21,942 nt of DNA from CAYONM01 sp964405325 (GTDB lineage: Bacteria; Planctomycetota; UBA11346): positions 1 to 21,942 of the forward strand of contig CAYONM010000036.1 in the NCBI GenBank assembly GCA_964405325.1, read 5' to 3'. The position numbers and the translations under genes are program-made. The notes under the pieces were generated by a model. That model was not told the origin of the DNA. It ran no database searches and was given only the letters and a program-made list of their open reading frames with translations. Shown here one piece after another: positions 14,801 to 21,942 of the stretch; position 1 is the first letter of the stretch; every line of letters starts with the position of its first letter.

Positions 14801-15102
14801 GGGAGGTGATGCGCAAGACCGGCAACACCGTGATGGATACCCTCAACGACGCCGTGCGGCAGACCATGAGTCGGACCATCCTGACCAGCGGCACGACCCT
14901 GTTTGCGGTGTTGGTGCTGTATCTCTTTGGTGGCGATGGCATCAACGCCTTCTCCGCCACCATGCTGATCGGCTTGGTTTTGGGTACCTATTCCTCGGTG
15001 TTCATCGCGGCGCCGACCCTGTTGTTGTTCAAGGACAAGCCGTTGTCGCCGTTGCCGGAAGAGACGGCTCTCGACGACGGTGAGGTGCCGATGCCGGCCT
15101 GA
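11893..15102 (+). CDS. secDF: SecD-SecF fusion, protein translocase membrane component
   Basis: The product is 1069 aa. The SecD half (about 1-550) has one N-terminal helix, the GIDLRGGVEFNF motif, a large periplasmic domain and five helices containing LTVGMAVDANILIFERIREE. The SecF half (about 570-1069) repeats this plan, with NFDIDFTGGNMVQVTL and YSLNDTIVVFDRIREVMR. The protein uses the proton gradient to pull exported proteins out of SecYEG. Fusion is usual in several non-proteobacterial phyla. Residues about 672-735 in the SecF periplasmic domain form a charged predicted coiled coil (RKKQALEQEQVVFKQEIQQM and onward) not present in the compact SecF. The coding direction and yajC neighbour are standard. 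Confidence 0.96.
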   Translation: MGSRLTIIGLVFVFAAGLAWLQNNIFVGSQELFAQIQQDGARQVELIFKDAAGNVTAATKQEVAQVQQRLQARPDQPAIPVSELGLTDHHTISFTAERDVSERELRQHLVHQPFTRPNPSRPWFHINRGIDLRGGVEFNFTLRDEDGTRIAADDDVIDILRQRLDARGLSEPQVYRLANGDGQVVIPGGSKADAARTRKVLETTGKLEFRELVEEFGEDARRYIEQTPDGRWRFKAGSGKQRTDRREVIYPEKPPRGENPSAFYHLGPVQLTGQDVADAFRTVDQEGGIAVGINFTVAGGARNNQFTTSVKARGPDGENRGTGRIAISLDGEVASAPFIQTPSTRSCQITGNFSESEVADLRQVLKAGSLAVKPEITSQRVVGPTLGHDTIVAGTTAMGAALLVVMAFIVVYYWWQLGTVAVASLATCIVLIVAAVSAFGATLTLPGMAGLVLTVGMAVDANILIFERIREEIGEDVDVATCVHAGYSRAFLTIFDANITTFLTAFVLYLIGSGPVKGFGLMLMIGIVTSMFGALYVGRALTDYLYSKRNQITVANRVPIPLIDYVRMRFGALVLSTVVIVGGLAWFGFGGKVARNFDIDFTGGNMVQVTLQESLTLEQVRDKLAATYASKPERFDLINPDNMQIQPYYASFAETGDATRQFMFKVRDDQATGIERKKQALEQEQVVFKQEIQQMEDDELVDRDRLDALEVKIAELQSRIDPLAEQLKNRVEDFQVQLQSAFAGQIGKEGDVVLAAGYQSDERELMLHLETLTLPAAAVLQQLERDLSELSLYESVQAEATETPRGVRVQARLHPDALLMPDVVIESAVSDRAQALLQEQDVASDQVHVLAIRAKGLEERLNDGLATGGVQLATVFPASDYFSPQVASQMQWRALGAMGASILAILIYIAMRFELRFGVGAIVALVHDVLATVGLLSVFGVRIDLTVVAALLTIIGYSLNDTIVVFDRIREVMRKTGNTVMDTLNDAVRQTMSRTILTSGTTLFAVLVLYLFGGDGINAFSATMLIGLVLGTYSSVFIAAPTLLLFKDKPLSPLPEETALDDGEVPMPA

Positions 15103-15120
15103 ACCAGCGTTCAGAAGTTG

Positions 15121-15165
15121 CCAGAAAAAGGCCGGAGCCCATGACGGGTTCCGGCCTTTTTCTGG
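15121..15165. terminator. Intrinsic terminator after secDF
   Basis: CCAGAAAAAGGCCGGA and TCCGGCCTTTTTCTGG are perfect 16-bp complements around a 13-base loop. The A-run on one side and T-run on the other give a terminator that could work in both directions. It starts 19 bp after the secDF stop. Confidence 0.93.
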
Positions 15166-15425
15166 TAATCGCCTCAGGTAGACGTGGCGCATATTGGCTC
15201 AGAGGTGCGATATGACAACGCTTTCGGAGCATATCGGCCCGTTTTCTGATACGCCTTGCCTGTGCACACGATTGTGCGCTTCCCAAGGCAGTAATGCGCC
15301 ATAGAGTTGTGCGCTATTCTTTTCAACTGGCTTGGGCTGGGTATACCGCACGCTTACCGCGTTTGCTTGGTAGTCGGCGCTTGCCACGTTCAATCCCTCT
15401 CCTGAAATGGATTTAGGAGTCAAAC
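15166..15425 (+). promoter_or_regulatory. Upstream region of LacI regulator with repeated TTGTGCGCT
   Basis: These 260 bp hold no gene. The 9-mer TTGTGCGCT occurs twice in direct orientation (15272-15280 and 15307-15315), the first inside GCACA-cgat-TGTGC. TATACC (about 15338-15343) could be a -10 box, with a poor -35. AGGAG sits before the LacI ATG. The repeats may be regulator sites; this is inference from position. Confidence 0.4.
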
Positions 15426-16457
15426 ATGCCAAGTCTGCGTGACGTTGCCAAGGTTGCAGGTGTCAGTACCACCACCGTCTCACTGGTCATCAACGGTCGA
15501 GCCAAAGAAATCGGCATTGCTGATGCCACCGTGGTGCGGGTTCAGGAAGCCGTCAAACAGCTGGGCTATCGCCCGAGTTATCATGGTCGCTCCAGTATCC
15601 GAGGCCGATCGGATACGATCGGTTTCGTCATCAACTGCAGTCTCGAAAACGAGGCCGAGCAGTTGTTGTGGACTGCCTTGTTGCGCGGTGCCACAACCGA
15701 GTGCCGCCGCCTGGAGCGTGATATCCTCATGGTTGCTGATACCTGGGGTCCGGAACTGGTGGAGCGCGCCGTGCATTACATACAGGAGAAACGCCTGGAT
15801 GCGGTGATTCTGCCCGGTTTTCTGGAGCCGCAGCTGCACGCGATCCGCAATTGGCAGGAGCACCCGGTGGTGTTGATGCTGCCCCCGGAAGGGTCCGATG
15901 CCCTGGGGGCACGAGTCGATTGCGCGCCGGCGGTGGATGCACTTGGCAAGCATCTGGTGGACAAGGGCCACAAGCAGGTGCTGGTCGTGGGCAGCCAGCC
16001 ACAGTCCGACAGCAAGGAGCGTTGTGCGCTCTTTGCCAAGGGGCTGAGTGCGGCCGGTATGAAGGTGACCGAAGCCACCGTGGATGCCCATCCCTATCAG
16101 GCTGGCAACCAGGTTGGCGATGCTGCTATCGCTCTGGGCAAGCAGATGGTGCCCTTGTTGAACCAGCACGACGCCTGCACCGCTGTGGTCTGCTACAACG
16201 ACCTGTTGGCCTGTAGTGTGTTTGCCGCGGCTGCGGAATTAGGCAAACGCATTCCGGACGATCTTTCGGTGGTCGGCTGCGACAACCTTGTTGCCGGATT
16301 CACCACGCCCACCTTGACCACCATCGATCAGGATTTTGTCGGCCTCGGCCGGCTGGCCGCCACTCAGGCGGTCGCTCGCAGTCTGGGAGAAGACCTGCGC
16401 AATTATTGGGCTCCGGCCCGTCTCAAGCTGGGTGGCAGTACCGGACACGCTCCCTGA
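15426..16457 (+). CDS. LacI family transcriptional regulator
   Basis: The product is 343 aa. The N-terminal LacI helix-turn-helix is clear (LRDVAKVAGVSTTTVSLVINGRAKEIGIADATVVRVQEAVKQLGYRPSYHGRS), followed by a periplasmic-binding-protein-like sensor domain with AVVCYNDLLACSVFAAAAELGKRIPDDLSVVGCDN and the terminal TPTLTTIDQDF. It binds a sugar-type effector and an operator as a dimer. The ribosome site GGAG is at good spacing. There is no obvious regulated gene beside it; upstream is secDF behind a terminator and downstream a convergent LacI gene, so its target may be remote or itself. Confidence 0.94.
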   Translation: MPSLRDVAKVAGVSTTTVSLVINGRAKEIGIADATVVRVQEAVKQLGYRPSYHGRSSIRGRSDTIGFVINCSLENEAEQLLWTALLRGATTECRRLERDILMVADTWGPELVERAVHYIQEKRLDAVILPGFLEPQLHAIRNWQEHPVVLMLPPEGSDALGARVDCAPAVDALGKHLVDKGHKQVLVVGSQPQSDSKERCALFAKGLSAAGMKVTEATVDAHPYQAGNQVGDAAIALGKQMVPLLNQHDACTAVVCYNDLLACSVFAAAAELGKRIPDDLSVVGCDNLVAGFTTPTLTTIDQDFVGLGRLAATQAVARSLGEDLRNYWAPARLKLGGSTGHAP

Positions 16458-16458
16458 G

Positions 16459-16530
16459 TGCGACAAGCCGGGCGCTACCCGGAAGCCGTGCGGGTCCATG
16501 GTATCGGTTGGCGCTCGGTTTTGAGCCCAC
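16459..16530 (-). repeat. F2 element, copy E (third structure only, diverged, inverted)
   Basis: Read on the minus strand it gives TCAAAACCGAGCGCC, then CAACCGATACCATGGACC, then GGTAGCGCCCGGCTTG. This matches the third structure of the other F2 copies. Outer arms still pair, with two G-T wobbles on the plus strand. It begins two bases after the LacI stop. Hairpins 1 and 2 are absent. Confidence 0.7.
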
Positions 16531-16543
16531 CTGATCATCAAGC

Positions 16544-16573
16544 AAAAACCGGCCCTGAAGGGGGTCGGTTTTT
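16544..16573. terminator. Intrinsic terminator between convergent LacI genes
   Basis: AAAAACCG-GCCC and GGG-GGT-CGGTTTTT form a hairpin with a TGAA-type loop, ended by a T-run on the plus strand and with an A-run on the other side. It fits termination of the 15426-16457 gene and perhaps of its convergent partner. Confidence 0.85.
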
Positions 16574-16669
16574 ATGTCGGGCGATCTGGTCCTGTCATCG
16601 AAGCTTTTCGGTTTTGGCGATGGGCTGCTGTCATCGACCGAGGACGCAAGAGCGCTTGCCGACGTTTGG

Positions 16670-17728
16670 CTACCGCGGTGGTGTCACCGTCTGCCGGTGG
16701 ACCAGGAAAGGGGTCACCACCCGGTGCATGGCCTTGCGGGTCGGTTTCTCCGTGTCGAGCAGTTCGATCACCAGTTTGGTGGCGGCTTGGCCCAATTCCA
16801 AAAAGGCGTGGCTGATGCTGGTCAGTCGCGGAGTGGCCAGCCTGGCGTAGAGGTCGTCGAAGCCGATCACCGACAGGTCCTCGGGGATGTGCAGGCCGCG
16901 TTGCTGCCAGGCCAGCATCGCCGACATGGCGACGATATCGTTGTAACAGACCCAGGCAGTGGGCTGACCGCGTTTGCCTTTGGGCAACACCTGCTGCAGC
17001 TGCGCGACCCCCTCGGCCAGGCCCGTGTTCTCCTGTAGGGCGACCCAGTTCTCCTGGTGTGGTGGTTCCTCAAAAAAACATTCGGAAAAGCGCAGGTTTA
17101 CGGCCTGACAGCAAGCCGCCGCCGCCAGTTGCCGACGGATGGCGAAGGGATTGCGGTCGGGACCGAGCCAGCCGATATGGCGATGGCCCTGTTCGGCCAG
17201 ATGTTCAATGGCAGCGCGGATGCCGGCATCGTCGTCGAACACCACGGTCGGCAGTTTAGCCGGACTCGGCAGATTGAACAGCACCACTGGTGCCTTCTGT
17301 TTGACCAGATCCTTCATCCGGTTCTGCATGCGCTCGTAGAAATACCCGCTGATCAAGAGGCCATCGACCCGGCGTTCTTCCAGGAAACGGAAGGCCTGCC
17401 GGAGGATCGCGTCGTGTTCGCGTCCGGTCATCGGTAGGCAGTGATAACCGGCTTCCTGCACCGCGGAATTGATCCCGGCGATCATGGTGCTGCCGTAGAC
17501 CTGGAGGTGGTTGGTCAGATTCATCAGCACGCCCAGCGTCTCGCTGCGGCGGGTGCGCAGGCTGCGGGCGTTGTGGTTGGGGCGATAGTCCAAAGCCTTG
17601 GCCGAGGCCAGCACTCGTTTGATGGTGGCTTCGCTGTAGGGTTTTCGTTTGTCACCACCGGCGAGCACTTTGCTGACCGTGCAGATGCTCAGGGCGCAAT
17701 GGGCGGCAACGTCTTTGATGGTCGGCAT
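16670..17728 (-). CDS. LacI family transcriptional regulator
   Basis: The product is 352 aa. The helix-turn-helix is at the start (MPTIKDVAAHCALSICTVSKVLAGGDKRKPYSEATIKRVLASAKALDYRPNHNARSLRTRRS). The sensor domain follows, with ETLGVLMNLTNHLQVYGSTMIAGINSAVQEAGY, AWVCYNDIVAMSAMLAWQQRGLHIPEDLSVIGFDDL and TPRLTSISHAFLELGQ. The loop GGDKRKPYSEAT between the recognition helix and helix 3 is a little longer than usual. It is probably a carbohydrate-responsive repressor. The upstream region contains a 16-bp palindrome (17835-17850). Its target is not evident; the ABC operon on the other side of the divergent region is one candidate. Confidence 0.94.
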   Translation of the reverse strand: MPTIKDVAAHCALSICTVSKVLAGGDKRKPYSEATIKRVLASAKALDYRPNHNARSLRTRRSETLGVLMNLTNHLQVYGSTMIAGINSAVQEAGYHCLPMTGREHDAILRQAFRFLEERRVDGLLISGYFYERMQNRMKDLVKQKAPVVLFNLPSPAKLPTVVFDDDAGIRAAIEHLAEQGHRHIGWLGPDRNPFAIRRQLAAAACCQAVNLRFSECFFEEPPHQENWVALQENTGLAEGVAQLQQVLPKGKRGQPTAWVCYNDIVAMSAMLAWQQRGLHIPEDLSVIGFDDLYARLATPRLTSISHAFLELGQAATKLVIELLDTEKPTRKAMHRVVTPFLVHRQTVTPPR

Positions 17729-17834
17729 GGGTGTCTCGAAGGTGATGGCGGCAAACCCGCGATTCTGACGAGCATGACGGGATCTGCTCCAGTGACAATC
17801 GCAGGGGGCGGTGCGCGGTCAGGTTGCGCAAAGC

Positions 17835-17850
17835 GCGCTCCTGGGAGCGC
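17835..17850. promoter_or_regulatory. 16-bp palindrome, candidate LacI-type operator
   Basis: GCGCTCC-tg-GGAGCGC is a perfect inverted repeat with a 2-bp centre, about 107 bp upstream of the minus-strand LacI start and in the region shared with the ABC exporter operon. Its size fits LacI-type sites. Binding is inferred. Confidence 0.4.
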
Positions 17851-17978
17851 TGAACCCCAGCTCGGCATTCCTTGCGTCATTTCCATCTGGGTCATTTCGC
17901 CAGATAATCGAGGAGAAGCCAGCTTGTGTGATCTAGGTGGAGATGCGGCATGGTCCGCTCTATGCGCCCAAGTGCGAG

Positions 17979-18107
17979 CCCGTCCGACCGAGCGACGGTT
18001 TTTTGGCGAAAATGGCGCGAAGCGCGCCGAAAAATGCGGCGCAGTGGGCAAGTCGAGACGGCGGAGCGTGCGGCAGTGCGACGGATGTCGTGAGGGGGCA
18101 GCGCCCC
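17979..18107 (+). repeat. F3 hairpin-string repeat, copy 2
   Basis: It contains GGCGCG-aa-GCGCGCC (18014-18028), GCCGAAAAATGC, GGGCAAGTCG, an extra block of about 25 bp relative to copy 1, and the closing hairpin GGGGGCAGCGCCCC (18094-18107). The left part (CGACGGTTTTTTGGCGAAAATGG) is shared with the inverted copy at 9166-9305. It ends about 50 bp before the first gene of the ABC exporter operon. It is non-coding, although an open frame passes through it. Confidence 0.75.
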
Positions 18108-18158
18108 GATCAAGAAGGCGCCGCCATTGACCATGGTCCTGGTGACAGCGGCACTACC

Positions 18159-18347
18159 ATGCCAGCCATGGATGCGGACGAGCAGATGTGGAGCGCACGG
18201 CGCAGCGGCTGGGTTTTCCTGCTGTTGTTGCTGCCGTATGTGTTGCTGATCCTGCTCGGACTGGAGCTGATCCACTTGCCGGATCCGGAGCAGGACGGGG
18301 CGGAGCTGCCCTTGTGGCGCTATCTGGCACAGGAGCTGATCCGGTGA
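18159..18347 (+). CDS. Small single-helix membrane protein before the ABC exporter
   Basis: The product is 62 aa from ATG 18159, or 59 aa from ATG 18168 (MDADEQMWSARRSGW). One hydrophobic helix (WVFLLLLLPYVLLILLGLELI) is followed by an acidic stretch (LPDPEQDGAELPLW) and an amphipathic end (RYLAQELIR). I do not recognise a family. Its TGA overlaps the GTG start of the ABC gene by four bases (GTGA), which argues for translation coupling and a real gene. The open frame upstream to 17937 is F3 repeat sequence. It may be an accessory subunit of the exporter. Confidence 0.72.
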   Translation: MPAMDADEQMWSARRSGWVFLLLLLPYVLLILLGLELIHLPDPEQDGAELPLWRYLAQELIR

Positions 18348-20116
18348 AGCTGTTGAGCTTTCTGCGTGACCTGCTGCAGCTGGCCAATCCCGGTTGGCCA
18401 CGGGTGCTGCTATTGTTGCTGCTGACGGTACTGGGTGAAGGTGTCCTCCTACCGGTTCCTTTTCTGCTCGCCTGGTTTCTTGGTCAGTTGGATGCCGGTC
18501 AGGCCTTGCGGGATGCCTTGATCTTCGGCGGTGTGGTGGTGGGCTTGAATCTGGTCTATGCGGCGGTCTCGCTGTTGCGGGTCCGGCTGGGGCGTGTGCT
18601 GTCGTTGACCGCTGCCAATCGTCTGCGCTCCCGGTTTTTCGAGCATGTCCTGCATTTGCCCTATGCCTTCTTCCTGCAGCACCAAGCGGGTGGTCAGGCC
18701 AACAGCTACCTGAACGATATCGATGATGTCGATGCCGCTGTTGCCGGCCTGGTGGAGACGGGGCTCAAGTCCAGCGCCACGATCGTGATCGGTGGCACGG
18801 CCCTGGCGATCTGGAATCCGGCTTTTGCTGCGGTTACTCTGGTGGTGCTGCCCCTGACCCTTGGCGCGCAACGCTGGTTGCGCAATACCGTGCGGCGACG
18901 TTCACGACAGAAAACCGATCTGCGCGAGCGTTTCACCAGCATCCTGGCGGAAGCGGTGCAGAATGTGCCCGTGGTGAAGAGCTTCGCCATGGAACCGGTG
19001 TTGACCAACAGTCTGGATGGACTCAGCCACCATTACGCACGCAACGATGTTCGTCTGGAAACCACTCAGAGTGCGTTGCGGTCCTCGGCTTCGATCGTCC
19101 TGATTTTCAGCCAATACGGGTTCTTTGTGGTCGGTGGTGCGATGGTGATCACTTCGGGCCTGAGTCTGAGCTCGTTTCTCGGGCAGTTGGTGTTGGTGAA
19201 CGGTCTGATTGGTCCGCTCAATGGCCTGTTGCAGTACATCAATCAGCTCAACCAGGGGCATGCCGGTTTGCACCGGGTGCGGGAGACCCTGGCGCGTCGA
19301 CGTGAGGGCAGCGCGCATCCGCACGATATCCGCGAGCTGCCGGCGGTGCAGGGCGGCAGTGGCCTGGCGATACGACAACTGACTTTTCAGTATCGGGAAG
19401 ATGTACCAGTCCTGCAGGATATCGACCTGCAGGTGCAACCGGGTGAGACCATTGCCATTGTCGGACCGTCGGGTTCCGGCAAGACCACGCTGTTCCAGCT
19501 GTTGCTTGGTTTGTTCGAGGATTACCAAGGCCATATCGAGCTGGATGGGTTTGATCTGCATCGTTTGGATCGGAACGTGGTCCGTCGCCGGGTGGGCGTG
19601 GTGTTTCAGGAGCATGTGTTGTTCAACGCTTCGATTCGCGACAATCTGCTATTGGCGGTGGATGAGCCCGACGCCTGCAGCGATCAGCAGCTGTGGCAGG
19701 CGCTGGCCCTGGCGCACGCTGAGGAATTCGTCCGTGAACAGCCCGATGGCCTGGAGACTCGCATCGGTATGGGCGGCATCCGCCTCTCCGGCGGCCAGCG
19801 GCAGCGTTTGGCGATCGCCCGGGTCATTCTGCGCAATCCGCCCTTGCTACTGCTGGACGAAGCGACCAGTGCCTTGGATTCCATTTCCGAGCAGTATATC
19901 CAAACCGCTCTGCGGAGGCTGTTCGTGGGTCGGACTTCCTTGGTGATTGCCCATCGCTTGAGCACCGTTGCCGATGCCGACCGCATCGTGGTGCTGGAGC
20001 AAGGGCGTGTCCTGGAGCAGGGAACTCACGCCGAGTTGCTGGCAGCCGGTGGGCATTATGCACGCATGGTTGCGGCTCAGGTGGCCGGTTTCGTCAGCTG
20101 GGAGGATGGTGACTGA
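18344..20116 (+). CDS. ABC exporter half-transporter (membrane and ATPase domains), first subunit
   Basis: The product is 590 aa. A six-helix exporter membrane domain (about 1-320, starting KLLSFLRDLLQLANPGW) is fused to an ATPase domain. Walker A is VGPSGSGKTTL (about residues 372-382), the signature is LSGGQRQRLAIAR, Walker B with the catalytic glutamate is LLLLDEATSALD, and the H-loop is VIAHRLSTV. The start is GTG 18344, with AGGAG nine bases upstream and GTGA overlap with the small membrane gene; an open frame from 18188 is out of frame with any known domain. The stop overlaps the next start (TGATG). It most likely forms a heterodimer with the next gene product. Substrate unknown (lipid, drug or peptide are all possible). 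Confidence 0.94.
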   Translation: MKLLSFLRDLLQLANPGWPRVLLLLLLTVLGEGVLLPVPFLLAWFLGQLDAGQALRDALIFGGVVVGLNLVYAAVSLLRVRLGRVLSLTAANRLRSRFFEHVLHLPYAFFLQHQAGGQANSYLNDIDDVDAAVAGLVETGLKSSATIVIGGTALAIWNPAFAAVTLVVLPLTLGAQRWLRNTVRRRSRQKTDLRERFTSILAEAVQNVPVVKSFAMEPVLTNSLDGLSHHYARNDVRLETTQSALRSSASIVLIFSQYGFFVVGGAMVITSGLSLSSFLGQLVLVNGLIGPLNGLLQYINQLNQGHAGLHRVRETLARRREGSAHPHDIRELPAVQGGSGLAIRQLTFQYREDVPVLQDIDLQVQPGETIAIVGPSGSGKTTLFQLLLGLFEDYQGHIELDGFDLHRLDRNVVRRRVGVVFQEHVLFNASIRDNLLLAVDEPDACSDQQLWQALALAHAEEFVREQPDGLETRIGMGGIRLSGGQRQRLAIARVILRNPPLLLLDEATSALDSISEQYIQTALRRLFVGRTSLVIAHRLSTVADADRIVVLEQGRVLEQGTHAELLAAGGHYARMVAAQVAGFVSWEDGD

Positions 20117-21942
20117 TGCCAGGGCATTGGAATCTGCGTATCCCCGATGGTGAGACGGTGCCGGATTGGCGTGAACGCTTGGACAATCTGCGCTTTCTGG
20201 CGCGACATTTCCAGGGTCTGCATGGCTTTTTGTGGCAGGCGGCGACCATGATCCTGCTGATGGCAATCGTCAATCTGCCACTGCCGATGCTGAACAAGAT
20301 CGGTATCGATATCTTGATTCCCTCCGGTCAGGGCTGGAATCTGCTGGCACTGGCGGTTTTCGCCTTCGCGGTGCGGGCCGCTGCTTCCGGTTTCCAGATC
20401 TTTCAGAACTACGTGGTCCGGCGGGTGATGGCCGGCTTGGCGCACAACCTGCGTCGGCGCATGGTGCGAGCCATGCTGTACGGCCCCTATGGTGATTTTG
20501 TCTCGGGCGAAATGGCGAGCCGGGTCGGACGCGTAACGACCGATGTGATCCAGACCGAACGCATGATCTTCGATTCCATCAGTTTCCTCATCCGGCCGCT
20601 GTGCATGCTTCTGGTGATGCTGGTGGTGATGCTGGCGATCGACTGGCATCTGACCGTGGTGCTGTTCACCCTGGCACCGGCGTGCATGCTGCTGTACATC
20701 CGGATCGACAACAATTGCGACCGCTTGGAAGAGCAGGTATTGGCGCAACGGCAGGAATTGCAGCATCGCGTCGCTGACTGTTTCGACAACATACGTGCCA
20801 TCCGATGCTTTGGTCGTGAGGCACGCTACCAGGACCGGATCCAACAGGGCATTGATCACTTCACCGATGCCTCGGTGCAACTGACGGTCAAACGGCAATT
20901 GTTGCGGGCGGCGATCGATATCGTCCTGCTCACCCCCTGGTTGGGGGTGATTGTGGTTGGCGGTACCCTGGTGGGGCAGGATGTCATCAGCCTGGGTGAT
21001 CTGATGGCCTTCTCTGCCTTCGAGCAATTGTTGCGTTCGCCGTTGGGGCAATTTTCTTGGTACTGCACCCAGACCAAGGCCATGGCGGTCAGCGTGCGGC
21101 GGGTGCGCGAGGTCTGCGAACTGCCCGGCGAAGGCGAGGTCGAGGCGATGCCACCGGATGGTGATGGGGGGGTGTCGCTTCAGGACGTGCATTTCGCCTA
21201 TCAGCCGGAACTGCCGATCCTGCGTGGGATCGATCTGGACGTCACGCCTGGGGAGCGCTTGGCCATCGTTGGTGCTTCTGGTGGTGGCAAGACCACCCTG
21301 GTCAATCTCTTGTTGGGTTTTTTCGCGCCGGTATCGGGACGGATCAGCTTCGATGGTCAGGATGCCGACAGCTTGACCCCGGCCGCCCGTCGGGCGCTGA
21401 TGGGCTGCGTGTTCCAGGACAATCCCATGTTCGATGGCACGGTGCGCGACAACCTGCGGCTGGGGCGGAGCTATGACGATGCGCAGCTCTGGCAGGCCTT
21501 GGAACAGGCGGAGATCGGTGATTTCATCCGCAGTCTGCCGGAAGGGCTGGACACTGCCGTTGGGGTCAAGGGGCTGAAGCTATCCGGTGGCCAGCGGCAA
21601 CGCCTGGCCATCGCTCGGGTACTGTTGAAGGATCCGCCGATCATCATCCTGGATGAGGCCACCAGTTCCTTGGACTCGGTCACCGAGGGCCGCATCCGTA
21701 CCGCCCTGGACCGCCTTTTGGCCGGGCGGACCTCGATCACCATTGCGCATCGCCTCAGTACCGTGGTGGCCTCGGACCGGATCTGCTATTTGGAGGATGG
21801 CCGCCTCGTCGAGCAAGGCAGCCATGCGCAGCTGCTGGCGGCCGGCGGTCGCTACGCCGCCCTGGTGGCGAGCCAGCACTTGCAGGTCGGTAAGGGTGCG
21901 GAAAGAAATAAACGTTACAGATCGCGCAGAGATTTTGTCGAT
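20116..21942 (+). CDS. ABC exporter half-transporter, second subunit (runs off window)
   Basis: There are 609 codons with no stop before the window end. The layout is the same as its neighbour: membrane domain (helices such as LHGFLWQAATMILLMAIVNLPL), Walker A VGASGGGKTTL (about residues 384-394), signature LSGGQRQRLAIAR, Walker B IIILDEATSSLD and H-loop TIAHRLSTV. Both ATP sites of a heterodimer would therefore look complete. ATG overlaps the previous stop by one base (TGATG). The family part ends near RYAALVASQHLQVG; from 21892 the frame continues into F1 copy 4. If that copy matches the others, the protein gains about 23 foreign residues (KGAERNKRYRSRRDFV...) before a TGA inside the element. 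Confidence 0.93.
   Translation, partial: MPGHWNLRIPDGETVPDWRERLDNLRFLARHFQGLHGFLWQAATMILLMAIVNLPLPMLNKIGIDILIPSGQGWNLLALAVFAFAVRAAASGFQIFQNYVVRRVMAGLAHNLRRRMVRAMLYGPYGDFVSGEMASRVGRVTTDVIQTERMIFDSISFLIRPLCMLLVMLVVMLAIDWHLTVVLFTLAPACMLLYIRIDNNCDRLEEQVLAQRQELQHRVADCFDNIRAIRCFGREARYQDRIQQGIDHFTDASVQLTVKRQLLRAAIDIVLLTPWLGVIVVGGTLVGQDVISLGDLMAFSAFEQLLRSPLGQFSWYCTQTKAMAVSVRRVREVCELPGEGEVEAMPPDGDGGVSLQDVHFAYQPELPILRGIDLDVTPGERLAIVGASGGGKTTLVNLLLGFFAPVSGRISFDGQDADSLTPAARRALMGCVFQDNPMFDGTVRDNLRLGRSYDDAQLWQALEQAEIGDFIRSLPEGLDTAVGVKGLKLSGGQRQRLAIARVLLKDPPIIILDEATSSLDSVTEGRIRTALDRLLAGRTSITIAHRLSTVVASDRICYLEDGRLVEQGSHAQLLAAGGRYAALVASQHLQVGKGAERNKRYRSRRDFVD
21894..21942 (+). mobile_element. F1 MITE-like element, copy 4 (left 49 bp, cut by window end)
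   Basis: All 49 bases match copies 1 and 3. It is preceded by TAA (21891-21893), which fits the target-site rule. It lies within the open frame of the second ABC subunit, near its normal C-terminus. Near identity of copies 1, 3 and 4 suggests recent movement. Confidence 0.92.

Noticed and set aside
1334..21942. F1 copies as a CRISPR array or its repeats
   Set aside because: Units are 156 bp and kilobases apart, with no spacer pattern.
1..21942. tRNA or rRNA genes
   Set aside because: I looked for cloverleaf-like T-loop signatures (GGTTCGAATCC-type) and rRNA-like conserved stretches and found none.

Overview
The window is about 60% GC and gene-dense. It looks like a free-living heterotrophic bacterium outside the Proteobacteria. 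The best clue is a yajC gene followed by one long secD-secF fusion. LacI, AraC and GntR regulators sit next to an S1 sulfatase, a GFO/IDH/MocA oxidoreductase and a xylose-isomerase-like epimerase, a mix common in polysaccharide-degrading members of the PVC group (Verrucomicrobia, Lentisphaerae, Planctomycetes). That placement is inference; no rRNA or other marker is present.

Layout: 1-310 is repeat DNA. A sugar isomerase/epimerase (+) is followed by two repeat elements, a convergent oxidoreductase (-), a divergent AraC regulator (+) and a YbdG-type MscS channel (+). Two more repeat elements follow, then an unknown gene and a Nudix hydrolase (both -), a small secreted protein (+) and a membrane protein (-). 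At 7384-8079 lies a DUF3859 pseudogene split by nested insertions. Then come a GntR/FCD regulator (-) divergent from a sulfatase (+), a doubtful small ORF, yajC-secDF (+), two convergent LacI regulators, and an operon with a small one-helix membrane protein and two ABC exporter half-transporters. The second half-transporter runs off the window end.

The most interesting content is three families of small, non-coding, hairpin-forming repeats, named F1, F2 and F3 here. F1 is a 156-bp MITE-like element (three full copies, one cut by the window end), with imperfect terminal inverted repeats and a 3-bp TTA/TAA target duplication. Two copies sit on the stop codon of the neighbouring gene. F2 is an element of about 150 bp with three hairpins (five copies, two partial) whose stems covary between copies. 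One F2 copy has split the DUF3859 gene, and removing it with one TA of an apparent TA duplication rejoins the reading frame. That F2 copy is itself interrupted by an F1 copy, which gives an order of events. F3 is a GC-rich string of hairpins (three copies) in gene upstream regions. No transposase is present, so all three appear non-autonomous. All three complete F1 copies lie inside or within about 25 bp of an F2 copy.
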